Notes: a model not told the origin generated them from the sequence alone. DNA of 64,000 nt from Meandrina meandrites (GCA_963693305.1 OY855905.1:32892750-32956749); one strand, 5' to 3'; positions 10,554-23,441 are shown, counted from the stretch's first letter. Numbers and translations are program-made.

Positions 10554-13500
10554 ATGAAGAGTATTTGGTTGGTTTTACTAGTTGCTGCTGTTGAGTTGCT
10601 TGTCACAGTAGAGTCTAGAAGAAATCGCAAGCCTGGTAAAAAGATTGGGGTGGGTAAAGGTAAAGGAGACAACAGAAAGCCATATCAGAAAGGTGAGCAT
10701 GCATCGTACTTGACAACTTTTATAAAATTTCTACTTAAAATTGAAAATATAAACAATTAGCACCGTAGTTATCTTCGGTTAATTTGAATGATCACACATT
10801 AGGACTTCATCCGGATTTGAAATTGGCAACCACGTTGTTGCAAACATCACTTGAGGCTTTTCATTCTGTCGCCGGGCCAAATATTTCGAGATTTCATTGT
10901 TGGGTATCGCAGTAGCAGACCAACGAAGCTTGCTTGACTTGATTGACCTTGACTAACTTGCTTAATTCATAAATCACCTCTGCATATTCATTCAGTTTAG
11001 TGTAGCCTGCGAATACAGCCGTCTCTCATTCGCTCCCGCTACTACGTTTCGTGGCTAAGTTTAGTGCAGCTACTCAATTTTCGTGTTAAGAGAAAACACC
11101 ACAAAAGCTTTTACATATTTTTTTGTAATTTCCGTTCTCGCATTTTGCCAGCCTTTTTGCTTTGCAGTTATTGTACATCCATTGCATAACATGGTGGCTT
11201 CCTGAGAAGTTAGCATAGTTCCTAAAAAGTGTGCTGCATTTGTTGTTAAATACGTGACGTTTTGAAGTATAAGGATTCGGAGGTACCTTGCGAGCAGAGT
11301 CTTTTTCGATCTTCCTAGGAAGATCGAAGAAGACTCTGGTCGCAGGGTAATTCGGAGGTTGATATTTCTGTTATTTTATAAATTAATTAAATTTTAGGTA
11401 TTCACAGCTTTGGTTCTTTACATTTCTCATGGTATACTTCGAAGGATGGTATTTATAATTTCCGAACATTCCGCTCCGCATGCAATATCCATGTTTGACA
11501 TGGTATTGATATTTTGACATTGCAATTGATTGCTCAGATTTTTCTTATCTTAGGAGTGAATGGGATTTCTAAATCTATACACTGCTTGTGTTTTCCTGTC
11601 CTCCGCCAGAATGCCCAAGTAACTGCAGTAACTGCGGGTTAGCTGGGAGATGCCTCGAGTGCGACGATGGATTTGCCAAAATCACCTTTCTCAAACGAAA
11701 AAACAAAACCATCTGTGTACCTTGTGGTCAACAGCTATCAAACAAAAGAAAGGGCCTGGACCGAGACAGCTCCAAATGTCCTGCAGGTAAGGATAACAGA
11801 GGGTTTGTCATCAGTTTCGTGTCAAATGGTCAAGACACAAATTCCTCTTGCTTGGTCTCCATTGATTTCTTTTCATTATACCTAGGGGAATTGAAGTACA
11901 GTCTTTCTTTTGTTTTCATTATCTCCCTTGAATCACGCTTGACCTTGTTTTATTGTTGATCCGTGGTAGACATCAATGAAAACAGACTTGGCAAATTCCC
12001 TGTTATTCCAGTGACAAAAGAACAAGGTGTTTATTGACAATAATCGCGTACTTTGAAATCGCCCAATTGACAGCTGACATCTACCCTGGTTCCAGAGGTC
12101 TTCTCGTTTCTCTTTTTCATCAAACATGAAGGAAGCCATCTTATCGTCGTGCCCAAATTAACCTGGAGGGCTTGATACAGTTGTATGCCCAATTCAAACA
12201 TTTCCATAGTTTCAAATACGTGACCGTGAAACGTTTATGTTACGTTTTATAATTCCCCCCCCCCCCCCCCCCCCTAAAAGCCCTCACCAGGGATGAACAA
12301 TTATCATGATCAAAACGAAATTGTAAATGAAACAGAAACTGACTGTGAAAGCTCTGGTGTCATCGCGCTTGAAGTCTATTTAAAGCAGATTACTCTCGTA
12401 AGCTACGCCAATGAGTTCGTGTTTTGTGTATAGTCACACATACCGCGAGGTTCTCGTGATCACTAGTCTATCAATGTGAAATAAACTGAAACAATTTCCT
12501 TACAAAAAAAATAAAATTATATCATAAGAGCCTACGTTCGAGACAGTATCGAAATTCTAACATGACTCCAAGGCTTTCTGATTTAAAATGCAAATTTTCC
12601 AATATTTCTCTGTCTGTTAAGATACCAAAAAAACAAAATCAAGTGTATAGACGTTGGGTAGAAAGCCTCGGTGCCATGTTTGAATTTTGATGATGGCGGG
12701 CATCGGCTATTACATTTGTGAGTTACAGGCAAACAAAAGGGATAAAAATAGGCAGTGGCAAACTCGACGAATAAAAGTTGTCGTTGTCGATTTGTGTTGC
12801 TTGTTTCAGTGCCTACAACCACGTCCTGTCCTGAAAACTGCACCAGCTGTAAATATGGATTCTGCCTTGTCTGTGACAGTGGATTTGCGTTGGTTTCTCG
12901 GCGTAAACATAAAACAACTTGCGTTCCCTGTGACTTAAGAAGAACTGGCAAAAAAGTTGACAGATCACAGTGCGGCTCAGGTAAATGCTCTTGGTGATAC
13001 TATCTCTTGTGATGCGACTAATTACTCTTGTCCCTTAACCAGTCAATGCAAATCCAACCATGAACTGAACAACTTCTTATGAGGGTAGTGAAAAATTAAC
13101 GTTGTATGTTGTTGGTTTGCGAGATTCAGCATGGATGACTTTTTTTCAGACACTGCTCTTCTTAAAAAGTGTTAAGACTAATTGTTTTCTGATTTAAATT
13201 CCCCAGCTGTTCATTTTCTCGCTACCCTACTACAGCCATAGGTAATACATTTTTAATTAATTTAATATTGTCTTTTAGAACCTTGTGGAAAAGGCTGTAT
13301 AAACTGTACAGAGGGCGGCTGTATTGAATGCAAAGACGGCTTTGAAATGATTCAAGACAAGAACAAGTGCAGAAAGAAGAAAGGCAAGTTCCAATTCATT
13401 GTAAGATGCTACATGCTAAAGATAGAATTCATGTATGTTAGCCACCTATCATTTCAGGACTGAGCCTATTGTTCTTCCCTGTGGTGTTCTTAACACCGAA

Positions 13501-14129
13501 AAAGATATATCGGTGACCCAAACCTCATTTGACAGTCATCTGCTGAGCAGACAAGAATACTAGACTCCGAAGGTCATCAATTTTAATACCCAAACAATTT
13601 TATTTAAAGTGGCGATCAATTCCAACTTCTCTTTACAGTGTAAAACGAAGTGTAAGAAAAAAAGAAAACGGCCTTTAGCCAAATTATCGTTATCTTTCTC
13701 TCTCTGACGTTTCCTTGTACGCTTTTTTTATATTTACTGACTACCCAGTTATTTTTATCGTTCACAGATTGTGGAAAAGGTTGTCTTAATTGCACATCAG
13801 GTGTTTGCTCCTTGTGCAAAGAAGGCTTCACTTTGAACCGCACGTCGAGAAGATGCGTTAAACCATGCACAGCCGCAGATCCTGATTTTAGAACTCCAGC
13901 TTGTGGAGGAAAAGGAAAGGGAAAAGAAGGCAAAAACAGACGAAAAGGCAAGTTCACTCATTTTCTCTTGATATTTCATATTTTCTAGAATTATGTCAGC
14001 TTCGTCAAACAAAGTTAAGGTATATGAACTAAGCAGTGTCCTGATTTTTTTTAAATTTTTGTTCAATAAACAGGACGCAAAAGAAAACCAAATCGTAAGC
14101 CGACGTCTTACCCAGCAGGACCACAGTAG
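10554..14129 (+). CDS. Secreted furin-like cysteine-repeat protein, 275 aa (FU gene 2)
   Basis: Six exons: 10554-10692, 11610-11786, 12810-12980, 13279-13383, 13768-13947, 14074-14129. They total 828 bp and close exactly in frame from ATG to TAG. Exon 1 encodes a signal peptide (MKSIWLVLLVAAVELLVTVE) and a Lys/Arg/Gly-rich linker. Exons 2 and 3 carry FU units ending CVPC; exons 4 and 5 carry shorter units beginning CGKGC. The last exons are strongly basic (GKGKEGKNRR, then KRKPNRKP). All introns are phase 1; introns 4 and 5 use GC donors. Signal peptide, FU repeats and basic tail recall R-spondins, which also have a thrombospondin repeat; none is seen here. The likely role is an extracellular, possibly heparin-binding protein, by inference only. 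Its closest relative here is FU gene 3. Confidence 0.9.
11284..11349. mobile_element. 66-bp hairpin micro-MITE with perfect 9-bp target duplication
   Basis: Arms of about 33 bp (TACCTTGCGAGCAGAGTCTT and the near-complement ending CTGGTCGCAGGGTA) meet at CCTAGG. ATTCGGAGG flanks both sides (11275-11283 and 11350-11358). It lies in intron 1 of FU gene 2. Confidence 0.8.
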
Positions 14130-15525
14130 CTGAGGACAACCGGCTTCAGGAACGCAACAAATTGAAACTACGAGAGCCCAATAGAACCACAGTAACCCAA
14201 CCAAACCAAACTAACCCAGCATAACCACACTAACTCAAGACAGAACAAGACAAACATTACAGCCAAAATCACTTATTAATGTAACCAAGTAACACATAAG
14301 TAATGAAATCAAGGTTGTAGTCATGCTCTCATAAAAGCTGATTGGTCAAGATAGCTCCTGTTTTCCGACTGAATGCATAGCTACATAGTTTAGTACGACA
14401 GTACACTACTGAAAACTTTTGCTTTTTGCGGGGTGATTGGTACGAGTTTGATTAATTAGGTCAAAGAAACCTGGTTTTGCTTAGTTCGAGGTGACGAGAG
14501 TCTGTTGTACAAGACCTGAGAAAGTCATAACGAGGAAAAGACCGCGTACCCGCTGTATAATAGATAATTAGACAATCAAAAGGTGTGATATTTTTTATTA
14601 AAGCTTTATTGATAGTTACTGGAATCTGTTGTTATATTTCTTAGTGTGAATGTTATGCGTGTGCAAGAAAAACTGGCTGACCATATGAAAAGAGATATTA
14701 GCTTTTTCCATAATTTCAAGCGAGGATGCACACCAATACACTGTCGTCCCCTGGCTTGCGATCTTCTCCATCTTTCGCATCTTCTGCAGCGTAGCAATGT
14801 ATTTTTTCTTGATTAAAATAATATCCAAGGAAAAGCACTTTTGTATGGCAATCAATGAAGCTCTAAGAACTGTCAACTGATACCGTAGCAAGAAAAGGTA
14901 TAATTGACTATAACCGGTTTGCAAGTGGGAAGCCAGTGGGCCGGAGTACTCCTGGGGGTAGACGTGTCTCGAAACACTTCACTGGTCAATCCTATTTGAA
15001 AACTAAATATTCAATAATTGTATGATTTTCAAGACCCTCTACCCTTTTTAGACTTAAAGCAGTCTTGATTACAGACATTACATGTACTCCCACATAACTG
15101 ACGTTTTTGGTTTCAGCCATTCAGTACTCAGTTACTCTCTTCGATTTGTTCAAAGTACAAAATAGCACGTCCCTGGAGCCAGGTCAAAAGCTCAAAATTC
15201 CAGCCCTTCCTAAGGCCAAGGTGTTCTTAATTACGTGCCAATGACGAAATTTAAAATTGTCTTTACAAACTCATATCATGTGACGTGTCGTCAAGTACCA
15301 CAGACGTGTACTATACTACAGACTTTCAAGCGTGCTTTCCGGTTCCCAACGACCCCAACTAGAACGTATTTCTGAAGTCCCTACCGTTTATATACCCCTC
15401 TCAGGAGGAGATTTCCCGTCTACCCTCTCCCCTGGTAACATTTGTAAAAGGCTCCTTGTTTGATAAAGTCTGCAGAGGCTCTGCAAAAACATCCGCCACG
15501 AAGAACGAAAATGTTATAGGTCTGC

Positions 15526-15635
15526 TGGTCAGTCAGGGAGAGCGAGAAATCGCGCGCGCTAACAAAGCGACGGCGTTCTGCCCTCCGCCGTCGCTTTGCT
15601 CGCGCGCTGGTTTTCTCGCTCTCCCTGACTGACTA
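15526..15635. repeat. GC-rich 110-bp hairpin
   Basis: Arms of about 50 bp run from TGGTCAGTCAGGGAGAGCGA through GCGCGCGCT and AAAGCGACGGCG, then back through the complement ending CTCCCTGACTGACTA, around a loop of about 9 bases. No target duplication was seen. Confidence 0.7.
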
Positions 15636-16021
15636 GAACGCCAAGCTACGCTGGCTATCAAAGACTTCGAGATACGTGGTGTACTTCGAAACTCCAGCCT
15701 GCTGGCCTGTAAAATTGTAACCTACGCAGTGCTCTTTAAAAAACACGCGCGCGATACTGAAACTGGCTGCCAGCCAGATTTCCTCCGGAACAATTCTCTT
15801 TTTTTCCGGTGCTAGTTATTAAAATATCCTTTCCAGGTCAAAGGGTGAAACGGCAGGAGTCACGTTTTTAAGTGTATCAAAATAACATCAGAAAACATTT
15901 AACATGCCATAAAATGGATAATTTTGGATAATTGTATGACCAAAGATTTGAGGATTTTGTACAAAATCTAGTTACCACGCATAAAGCACTCGATCATTGT
16001 GGCTAAGATGTGTGGTCATTG

Positions 16022-16390
16022 CCCGGGGGGGGGGGGGGGGGGGGGGGACTCCCATATGAAATGGACGGGGATGCTCGTCGTCTCGCTTGCGGGTGTAAAT
16101 TTCGGATTTTGGTCTCGCTTAGGGTGCTCTGGGCAAAATGTCATTATTTTTAGCCGTCAAGGTCTCGTTTAGGGTTGCACGCGAAGAAATAACAAAAAAG
16201 AAAGAATTTTGATTCGTTATATTTACTCTTTTAGGGATCTTCATAACGTTCGGCCACACCCAGATTGGTCTCTTTTAGGGATCTGCATAACGTTCGGCCA
16301 CACCCAGATTGGTCTCTTTTAGGGGTTAAATTTAAAATTTCCGACGAGCATCCCCATCCATTTCATATGGGAGTCCCCCCCCCCCCCGGG
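16022..16390. mobile_element. 369-bp MITE with G/C homopolymer termini
   Basis: It begins CCCGGG plus a long G run, then ACTCCCATATGAAATGGACG, and ends with the reverse complement. Flanks are GGTCATTG and AGTCATTG, a 7/8-bp duplication that fits hAT-like insertion. Inside, a unit of about 45 bp (AGGGATCTTCATAACGTTCG and onward) is tandemly duplicated at about 16234-16321. Confidence 0.65.
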
Positions 16391-16988
16391 AGTCATTGTG
16401 CCCACAGCAAGAGATCACATGATTAGCACTCCTACGGGTTCAGTATGGCGCGTTCAACAAAAGTGACTTATGATGATGACTCATCATTTCGCGAAACACA
16501 TGGTTTACGTATATGACGACCTGTGAAACATTGACACAAAGTACGTTTAGATTATCTTCTATCTGATAAATCAGCCGTAGGCAATATAATCAGAAACGTA
16601 AAGGGACATAATGAGGCACAAGATCATCTTTTCAAGACTGTACTGCTGCAGTGGGGGATAGTGTGAAAAACACCTTCCTTCCTGTGGTGAGAATTACATC
16701 GGGAATGTAAAATGAAGAAACGTGCCAACATTTTCGAAGGCGTTAAATCTCGCATGACATCTGTCAAGGCTATCATTCAACTAGATCATCAAATGCCCAC
16801 GTTATGAGGCTTGAATAACGGATGTGACACGCTGTTTTTCACGGTGCTGAGGCAAACACCTACGTGCCCCATTGTTTCTAGACAAATCTAGAGTAAGCCC
16901 ATCTCGAATAACAGTCATGAAAATTTAAGATAAAAAGGACTGTCCCATTTGCGCAATTCAGTCTTAGAAGATCTTCGAAGGTATCACG

Positions 16989-19624
16989 ATGAAGAACGTT
17001 TTGATAGCTTTGTTGTTGGTCGCCACTGTGCTGTTTGCTGCAGCTGAACCCAGAAAGCGAGGCGGAAAAGGGCGACCCGAAAGACGGAGACCATGGCAAA
17101 ATAGGTTAAAGGGTGCGTTTAAAACCAATTATGTCTCGACTTTGTGATATCAGTCGCAAATCTAGTAATTCTGATTTATTGCTTTCTATTAAATGTCCCC
17201 AATTTTCTCAAAGTTGATTTTGTTCGTTTTGTTGGTCATATAGAATGTCCCAACAACTGCTCAGACTGTCAAGAGGGGACATGCCGGGCGTGTGATGACG
17301 ATTTTGCGCTGAAAACGATAACCCGTCGCCGCTTTAGTAAAACTATCTGTGTGCCTTGTGGTCTGCAACTCAAAAGGAACAATCCTGCTCTATTTCTTCG
17401 AAAGTGTGTAACTGGTAAGTTAATAGCATTTGCAGTTACAGCGAAATTCTGATGATGTTGGTACAAATCAGTGCAGTACTAGTTCTCCTGGCGTCTTCCA
17501 TTGACAGTCAAGGGGCTGTATTGAAGGCAGTCCTGAGGAAGGACTTCATTCCCGGATCGTGCACCACAGGCTACTTACGAGTTAGCTCGTTTCGAACATT
17601 TCACTCATGATCGCGCCCAGTTCTGCATGTTTGGTCGTTGAGGTCACAACTGAACCTCGCTGAAGCAATAAAATATTATACTAATGTAACAGTATCTAAT
17701 CAAGATATCTATCTCTGTAGTATTTAAACAATCCCCTCCGCTTTTACAGTACTCTTATTTATGTTTCTCTTAGAGTGTTCCAGAAACTGTACCGTTTGCG
17801 AGAACGGCTCCTGTACAACATGTGATGATGGTTTCTTCAGCGTTGAAGCACGACTTCTGCGAAGGAAGATATGCGTTCCTTGTGGTCCGAGAATGAAAAA
17901 AAATTGGCCGGACGTTTTTGTAAAAGAGTGCACAGAAAATGGTAACAATCTTTTAAAGTCTTACTTTTTATATATACTGATTTTTCGTAATGAGTGGTTT
18001 TAAAACTAAATAACAGTAATAATAATAGCTGAATATATTCGTGCATTTTTTTTTACCTTTGGTTTTAAATACTCGATTTAATACGCAGTGCTAACAAGTT
18101 CTTTTTTTTTTTTGGAATAACGCCTTCTTCAGTGATTGGTTGGCATGTGAATACAGTGGTGGATCCAGACCTTCAGCTAAGGAGGGGGCTCGCTTTTAAA
18201 AGATTGATTATAAATGTTTAATTCTGCGAAGATAATTCCGGCACTTCAAAGAAAATGTGCTATATCCGAAAAGGGGGGCCCGGGCCTCTGCATCCGCCAC
18301 TGGAATAGGACTACATTATTGAAGAGTTTCTTTGTATTCAATCATCATCATCATCTACTTCGAAACACTTTTCATAGCAATAATAATAAATTATTAACTT
18401 GATGATCCAAAAATACTTCTGATCGGAACTAGCAAGAATTTCACGGTGTAAGCCGAAAGCGGTATTACCTGGCATAACAGGTTTGTGTTTTCATTGCAGG
18501 CTGTGGACGTAACTGTGCCAGCTGCACTGAACCCGGTCAATGCACTGAGTGCGAAGGAAACCTAACGCTTTTCACGCCACCCGGCAGTAAAATCACCAGG
18601 TGTATTAAGAAGTGTCCTCTATTTCACAAGCCCAAGAAGGGGTCATCACCTCCAAGATGCGAAGTTAAACAAGGCAGAAAACCAAACAGGAGTAAGTGTT
18701 TCCTCCAGCCGTACAAAATAGGATAGACTTGGGTATATTTGGTGCACTAAATTTAAAAATATTTGTATTCCTCTAGACCAATGTATCGGAAATAATTCTG
18801 CAACACAGGGAACTTTCCTAATAAAAGAGATACAACGGTATAACGGGGATCATAAAAATAATGTGTTTGAATATCCCTGGAAGTGGGCGAGATTAGATTT
18901 TTAGTGAATTATTCAATGTAAACCCTAGTTCTTTGTTTTATTTTGCAGAATGCGAAAAAACCTGTGCTGAATGCACAGAAGGCGTTTGTACGAAATGCTT
19001 TGAACCATTAATATTAATAAAACTAGATGGGGACCGCTCAGTGTGCAGAAAAAAATGCCCGCTCGCTTTCAAAAAGTTCGTTCACCCAAAAACGAAAGCG
19101 AAAATCTGCGAGAAACTTGGCAAGGAACAGCGCAAAGGTTAGTTCTGTAAACACAACAAACGTATGCAGGGGTGGAGATAGGGGAATTAGTATGCACTGT
19201 ATTCTCTATTTCCTACAAGGTGGCACGAATTGCGGATATCATTTTTCATTGAGTTGTATCATTACCGTCCCTTCCTTCTTAACACCCCTCCTTCCTTAAT
19301 CCAAGAGCGGACAGCCTGTTGGTGAAAACTGACATGATGTCACTACAACTGGGGAAATTTGTAACCCATACTAGCTGCTTTCTGCGGTACTCAGGCAATA
19401 GGCACCCCCGATGCCATGTTTCAAGTTGATACATTTACTTAACAAAATATCTCTATCGCATGGCATTGTTTCGCGATTCAATGGTTGAATAAAAACTTAA
19501 CGTTACCAGTTAGCTTGTTGTGAAAAGGTTGATTTCCTCAACTGATAATAATAATAAATCACTTACGCTGTTTTTCTCTTCTTTATTATTTACAGGCCAA
19601 AAAAAGAATATGCCTGACGTCTGA
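16989..19624 (+). CDS. Secreted furin-like cysteine-repeat protein, 290 aa (FU gene 3)
   Basis: Six exons: 16989-17112, 17244-17414, 17774-17941, 18500-18691, 18949-19137, 19596-19624. They total 873 bp, in frame from ATG to TGA. The 41-codon first exon encodes a signal peptide (MKNVLIALLLVATVLFAAAE) followed by a basic stretch (PRKRGGKGRPERRRPW). Exons 2 and 3 each carry an FU unit with the shared ending CVPCG. Exons 4 and 5 carry FU units followed by a KKCP segment. The final exon adds only eight residues. All introns are phase 1 with GT donors, unlike FU gene 2. Domain order matches FU gene 2 (ECPSNCSNC against ECPNNCSDC in exon 2), so the pair arose by tandem duplication. A secreted extracellular protein; no thrombospondin repeat or membrane anchor. 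Confidence 0.9.
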
Positions 19625-20061
19625 TGAAGTGAATTTGGGCAGTGCTTCAACAAGCAGAGCATTTTTGGCGTTTTTTCTATTTTCAATTCTTTCGTTACAG
19701 ACATCAGCTTAGCTAAATAGAATCTGTGCCGTCTCCCCAACCCAGAGATCTTTACTACAATGATTGTTGATCGCCCTGGCCATGCAAGATGACCCCCCCC
19801 CCCCCCCAAAAAAAAAAAATAATAATAATAAATAAATAAATAAAAATAAAAAATAAAACAAAAAAAAAAGAAATGAGACGGCTCCTTTGGCATCCTGATA
19901 GAATTGTAGTTTGTTTAAGTCTTGAGCAGGCTTTTAAAAAGGCAAGTGACTAGGGACCCGCTGACAACTTTTATTTGTTGCTTTTACTTCAAACATTGTA
20001 TTTGTGTTTCTTAGCCAGAAAAGCACTGATAAGACCTAGAGCTAGAGCCCTTGTACAAATA

Positions 20062-20245
20062 TTAAAGGAGCTATGTCATGGGCAGCGCATCTTGAAAAAA
20101 TTGGTAAATTTTTTCAAGTTTGTCATTCGTAATCCATCTTAATTTCTGTCAGTCGAAACCACCCTTGTTTATTTTTGTGTTTTTATTACTCCCCTTTATT
20201 AGTAATCTGAACAATGAATTACAATACCATGACATAGCTCCATTA
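20062..20245. repeat. MITE-like inverted repeat
   Basis: TTAAAGGAGCTATGTCATGG at 20062 returns as CCATGACATAGCTCCATTAA at its right end. A related GACGTAGCTCCTTTAA motif at about 25960 suggests a dispersed family. Confidence 0.55.
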
Positions 20246-21001
20246 ACTTTACATAGTTAACTTGTAGATATTTGGTAATATTTACAATAAATCTTATAAG
20301 AGCTGAATTATTGGCTTTATTGACTTGATATATTAAGGTGGCACTGAACCTATTGGATTTACGTGGTTATATTTTTGAGTTGCACTTTTTGGCAGGAAAA
20401 ATTTCACCGATTTCTTTGATTTTTGGCATCCTTAATGAAAAATGTTCGAATGCTATTTATTTTTTAGTTGGAATATGATCTTTTTAGATATGAACATATA
20501 TTCAAATCCTCTTTTTTACAAAACAATGTCCATACTTTATTAATTATCCCTCGATCAGAGCTCTCAAGTTTAGAAACTATAAGTTTCATGACAATCCTGA
20601 TCATGAAACTCGTTGCTCAAAATGCTGGTTAATTATTTCCTTTGCTCATGGATTTGGGCCAGCTAACGCACAAATAGCAGAACAGCACAGCCAGATTATC
20701 AGTTATCGGTCAGAAACCTACAGCAAAACACAAACAGTACATCAAGAAACACAATTTCATGATGCGTGCAAGTTGAAATTAATATTTTATATTGACATCC
20801 CAACCATTGCATATTTTCCATTTCGCTTCCCACAAAAACTCAGCATGGCAAAAACAAACATTATTTTACGGAAAACCCTTACTACTTTTCATCACTTTTT
20901 TCCACCAATCTTTCCTGCCAATGGAAAAGTGGGACTAAAAAATATAAAACAATTTTACAACAAGTTTGAGTTTTCTATGAGCTAATTAAGTCAACAAGGT
21001 T

Positions 21002-21622
21002 CAGCCAAGTTGACTTTTGCTCATAGAAAACAAGGGCGAGTAGTCCAATAGGCCTTATATACATGATGACGTCTTATGCTCAAAATTCACCACCAATGTT
21101 TATGTAAATTATTCTCAACCCTCTGCCACCTTCATGCAGTTTTTGCATGGGTATACTTTTCATTTTTGCTGCTTTGGGAATTCATTCATGATAAAATTAC
21201 ACTTCAAAAGCGAGGCTTGGTGGTGAAACTAGCCAGCATGCACAAGGGCTATTGTTTTAATAGAAACTCTAAAGGATTGCAGGCCTGCTTGAAAACCTAC
21301 AATGTTCTGTGCTTATAAGCCAAAAAAAAAAAAAAAACGACAAAAATTCTCTCTTCAAAGAGCATTCTGTGTGTGTCACATTGTGTTCTATCAAGGAATA
21401 GTCAACAGTGGGAGAACCAATCAGATTCATGGATTTCCAATAGAACACAGCTGAATTTCTACTAATTGCTGATAGAACACTCTATGAAGGGAGAATTCTT
21501 CATGATTTCTGGCTTAAAAGTACATTGTAAAATTGTATAGGCTTTCGACTGCAAGTGTAAGGGTCTACTAAAACAATTAGACTACTCGCCCTTGTTTCCT
21601 GTGAGCGATAGTCAACTCAGTT
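21002..21622. repeat. Inverted-repeat element of about 620 bp
   Basis: About 40 bp at 21010-21050, including AACAAGGGCGAGTAGTCC, is repeated in reverse complement at 21577-21620 (GACTACTCGCCCTTGTTT). An internal A run and TAGAACAC repeats lie between. Boundaries are approximate. Confidence 0.55.
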
Positions 21623-21705
21623 GTGCCTCGTGACTATTGGCAACTATAGAAATCTCAGGCTCACAGCCTAATTGTAAATTCGAAAATGTCCAGAGTGACT
21701 GTTGG

Positions 21706-22178
21706 TAGGGGTTGACACATTATGCTCCTAAAATCGAGCATTATGCTTTTTGGCATTGCCCTCAAAACAAACTATTATGTTCCAAATTATGCTCGACTGT
21801 TGCTATTATGCTTGTAATTATGCAGTAAAATTTTTTTCCAGATCCCCATGAAGCGTGAAAAATTCAAACCAGGAAGGAGGAGCCTGGTATAATAAGAGTA
21901 ACCAGGCCTAAAGAGCAAAACACACTTTGAGGATGCACTGGGAACAAGCCCACAGTGCTCGATAGTGACAGAAACCACATAGAACATAAAATAGCTTGAA
22001 ATTTTGTAGTTTTAACTTAATAAATGGGCAATAGTAGCTCTAAAAAAAGAAATAGCTGTTATGTTGCAAAATCGCACTATTATGCCAGCAAAAAAGCACT
22101 ATTATGCCGGCATTATGCTCGATGCTCCACATATAGTATTATGCTCGAAGTTATGCCGGCATAATGTGTCAACCCCTA
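21706..22178. mobile_element. 473-bp hAT-like MITE
   Basis: The ends are TAGGGGTTGACACATTATGC and its complement. Flanks ACTGTTGG (21698-21705) and ACTGTAGG (22179-22186) are an 8-bp duplication with one mismatch, as in hAT elements. The interior repeats the word TATTATGC near both ends. Confidence 0.75.
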
Positions 22179-22746
22179 ACTGTAGGACTTGTTTTGGTTT
22201 TTTTATCGTTATGTTTAGCGAGTTTTACAATCTAGTAACCTTAACACAGTCCCTTCCAAATGGAAATCCAAAGATTTTCAAAACGCAAATGTCCAACCGA
22301 AAATGGCACTAAGATCACTCTATTGTAACATTGTTTCAATATGACAAATCTCCTGCATCTCATTTAGTTCCTATATCCTTCCATTGCTCTCCAAAATTCA
22401 GCACTGCACTGTTTTTCCAGAACCCTTTACAGCCACACCAAGTAGGGAAAAGGAATGCGTGACACCAATTTCCGACGGCAGCCATTCATTGAAACATCTA
22501 ATGAACGAGTTAAGGTAAAAGATAAAATAGAGTGAAGCATCACTTAAAAAAATGTATCCGAGGTCACTTAGCTTCACTTGCGCTGGTGGAATCCATTCAA
22601 TTCGGTTTGGACCACATAATTTTATGCATGGCGTCCAAGCAAGTAAGCCTCTTAAAGCCAGATCCTGCACATTACTAACCCAGCTTTCACTATAGAAATG
22701 TTATCCTGTGAATTTTTAAAACAATATTTCTCTGATTTCGCCAAAG

Positions 22747-22962
22747 TCATAAGAGTTTAACAGGATTCTTCTCTTCGAACAGATGATGCCTGGTGTGATC
22801 GTTGTTCAGCACTCGATTTGGCGTCCGTTCCAGTGTTGTTTTGATGTCTTTGAGCGGTTGTCTTGTACAGACCATACATACGATCCACAATGTAACGAAT
22901 AAGGCAAACAGGAGTGCTGAGATATCAATTGCCGTGGCCAAATCGAGTGCGGAAGCGGACAT
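22747..22962 (-). CDS. Small single-pass membrane protein, 71 aa
   Basis: Intronless frame with an ATG start. Residues about 12-32 form one strong hydrophobic segment (ISALLFALFVTLWIVCMVC) with no obvious cleavage site. Two cysteines lie at its cytosolic edge, possible palmitoylation sites, followed by a polar tail with TRQPLKDIK. I recognise no family. It is divergent from the gene at 23442 with starts 479 bp apart. Coding status rests on the compact TM-plus-tail design shared with other small frames in this window. Confidence 0.45.
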   Translation of the reverse strand: MSASALDLATAIDISALLFALFVTLWIVCMVCTRQPLKDIKTTLERTPNRVLNNDHTRHHLFEEKNPVKLL

Positions 22963-23398
22963 GATTCGTGCCGATTCGTGAAATTGTCGATACGTTCACG
23001 ATAGGAGCGGCTGCAAAGTTGATTCGTGATTGCGTGACTTGATTAGCTCCAATCCATCTTATTATTATTGCAAACAACATGATTTTGCACATATTTCTTT
23101 TATTTCAATGTGAAAACATGAAGAAAATGATAACAATTTACTTCTAAATAATAATAATACTAAAAAAATATATATTAAAACTCACATAAAACTAATTCCA
23201 AATCAAAAACTATCGGCAAATAGCAAATGACATCGCATCACCGTGGCAATGAAGAGTGTCACGTACGTAAACTCTGTAATGTCAACAGCAGTGATCAGAG
23301 ATAATTTGTTCACGCCCTCGGTCGCTTCTTATTCAGCTTTATGTGCTTTATTTTACTGATGAAGTAAGTTGATAACCGCATCCCCAACTAGAAACTGC

Positions 23399-23406
23399 AG
23401 TATAAA
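23399..23406 (+). promoter_or_regulatory. Possible TATA box
   Basis: GTATAAAG lies about 40 bp before the ATG at 23442. It is a consensus match only; a transcription start that close would leave a very short 5' UTR. Confidence 0.25.
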
Positions 23407-23441
23407 GACAGACCTTTGGCCAATTAAGATGGAATTCGGCC

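Larger units (their letters stand above)
14130..16988. other. Intergenic space between FU genes 2 and 3
   Basis: No exon recognised. It contains the hairpin at 15526-15635 and the element at 16022-16390. The short reverse-strand frames around 14606-14924 show no domain or signal sequence. Confidence 0.5.
19625..22746. other. Gene-poor stretch rich in inverted repeats
   Basis: No exon with support. It holds a poly-C/poly-A patch near 19791-19870, inverted repeats at 20062-20245 and 21002-21622, and a MITE at 21706-22178. The reading frames at 20773-21318 fall in repeat sequence, and the minus frame at 22398-22670 has no recognisable domain. Confidence 0.5.
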
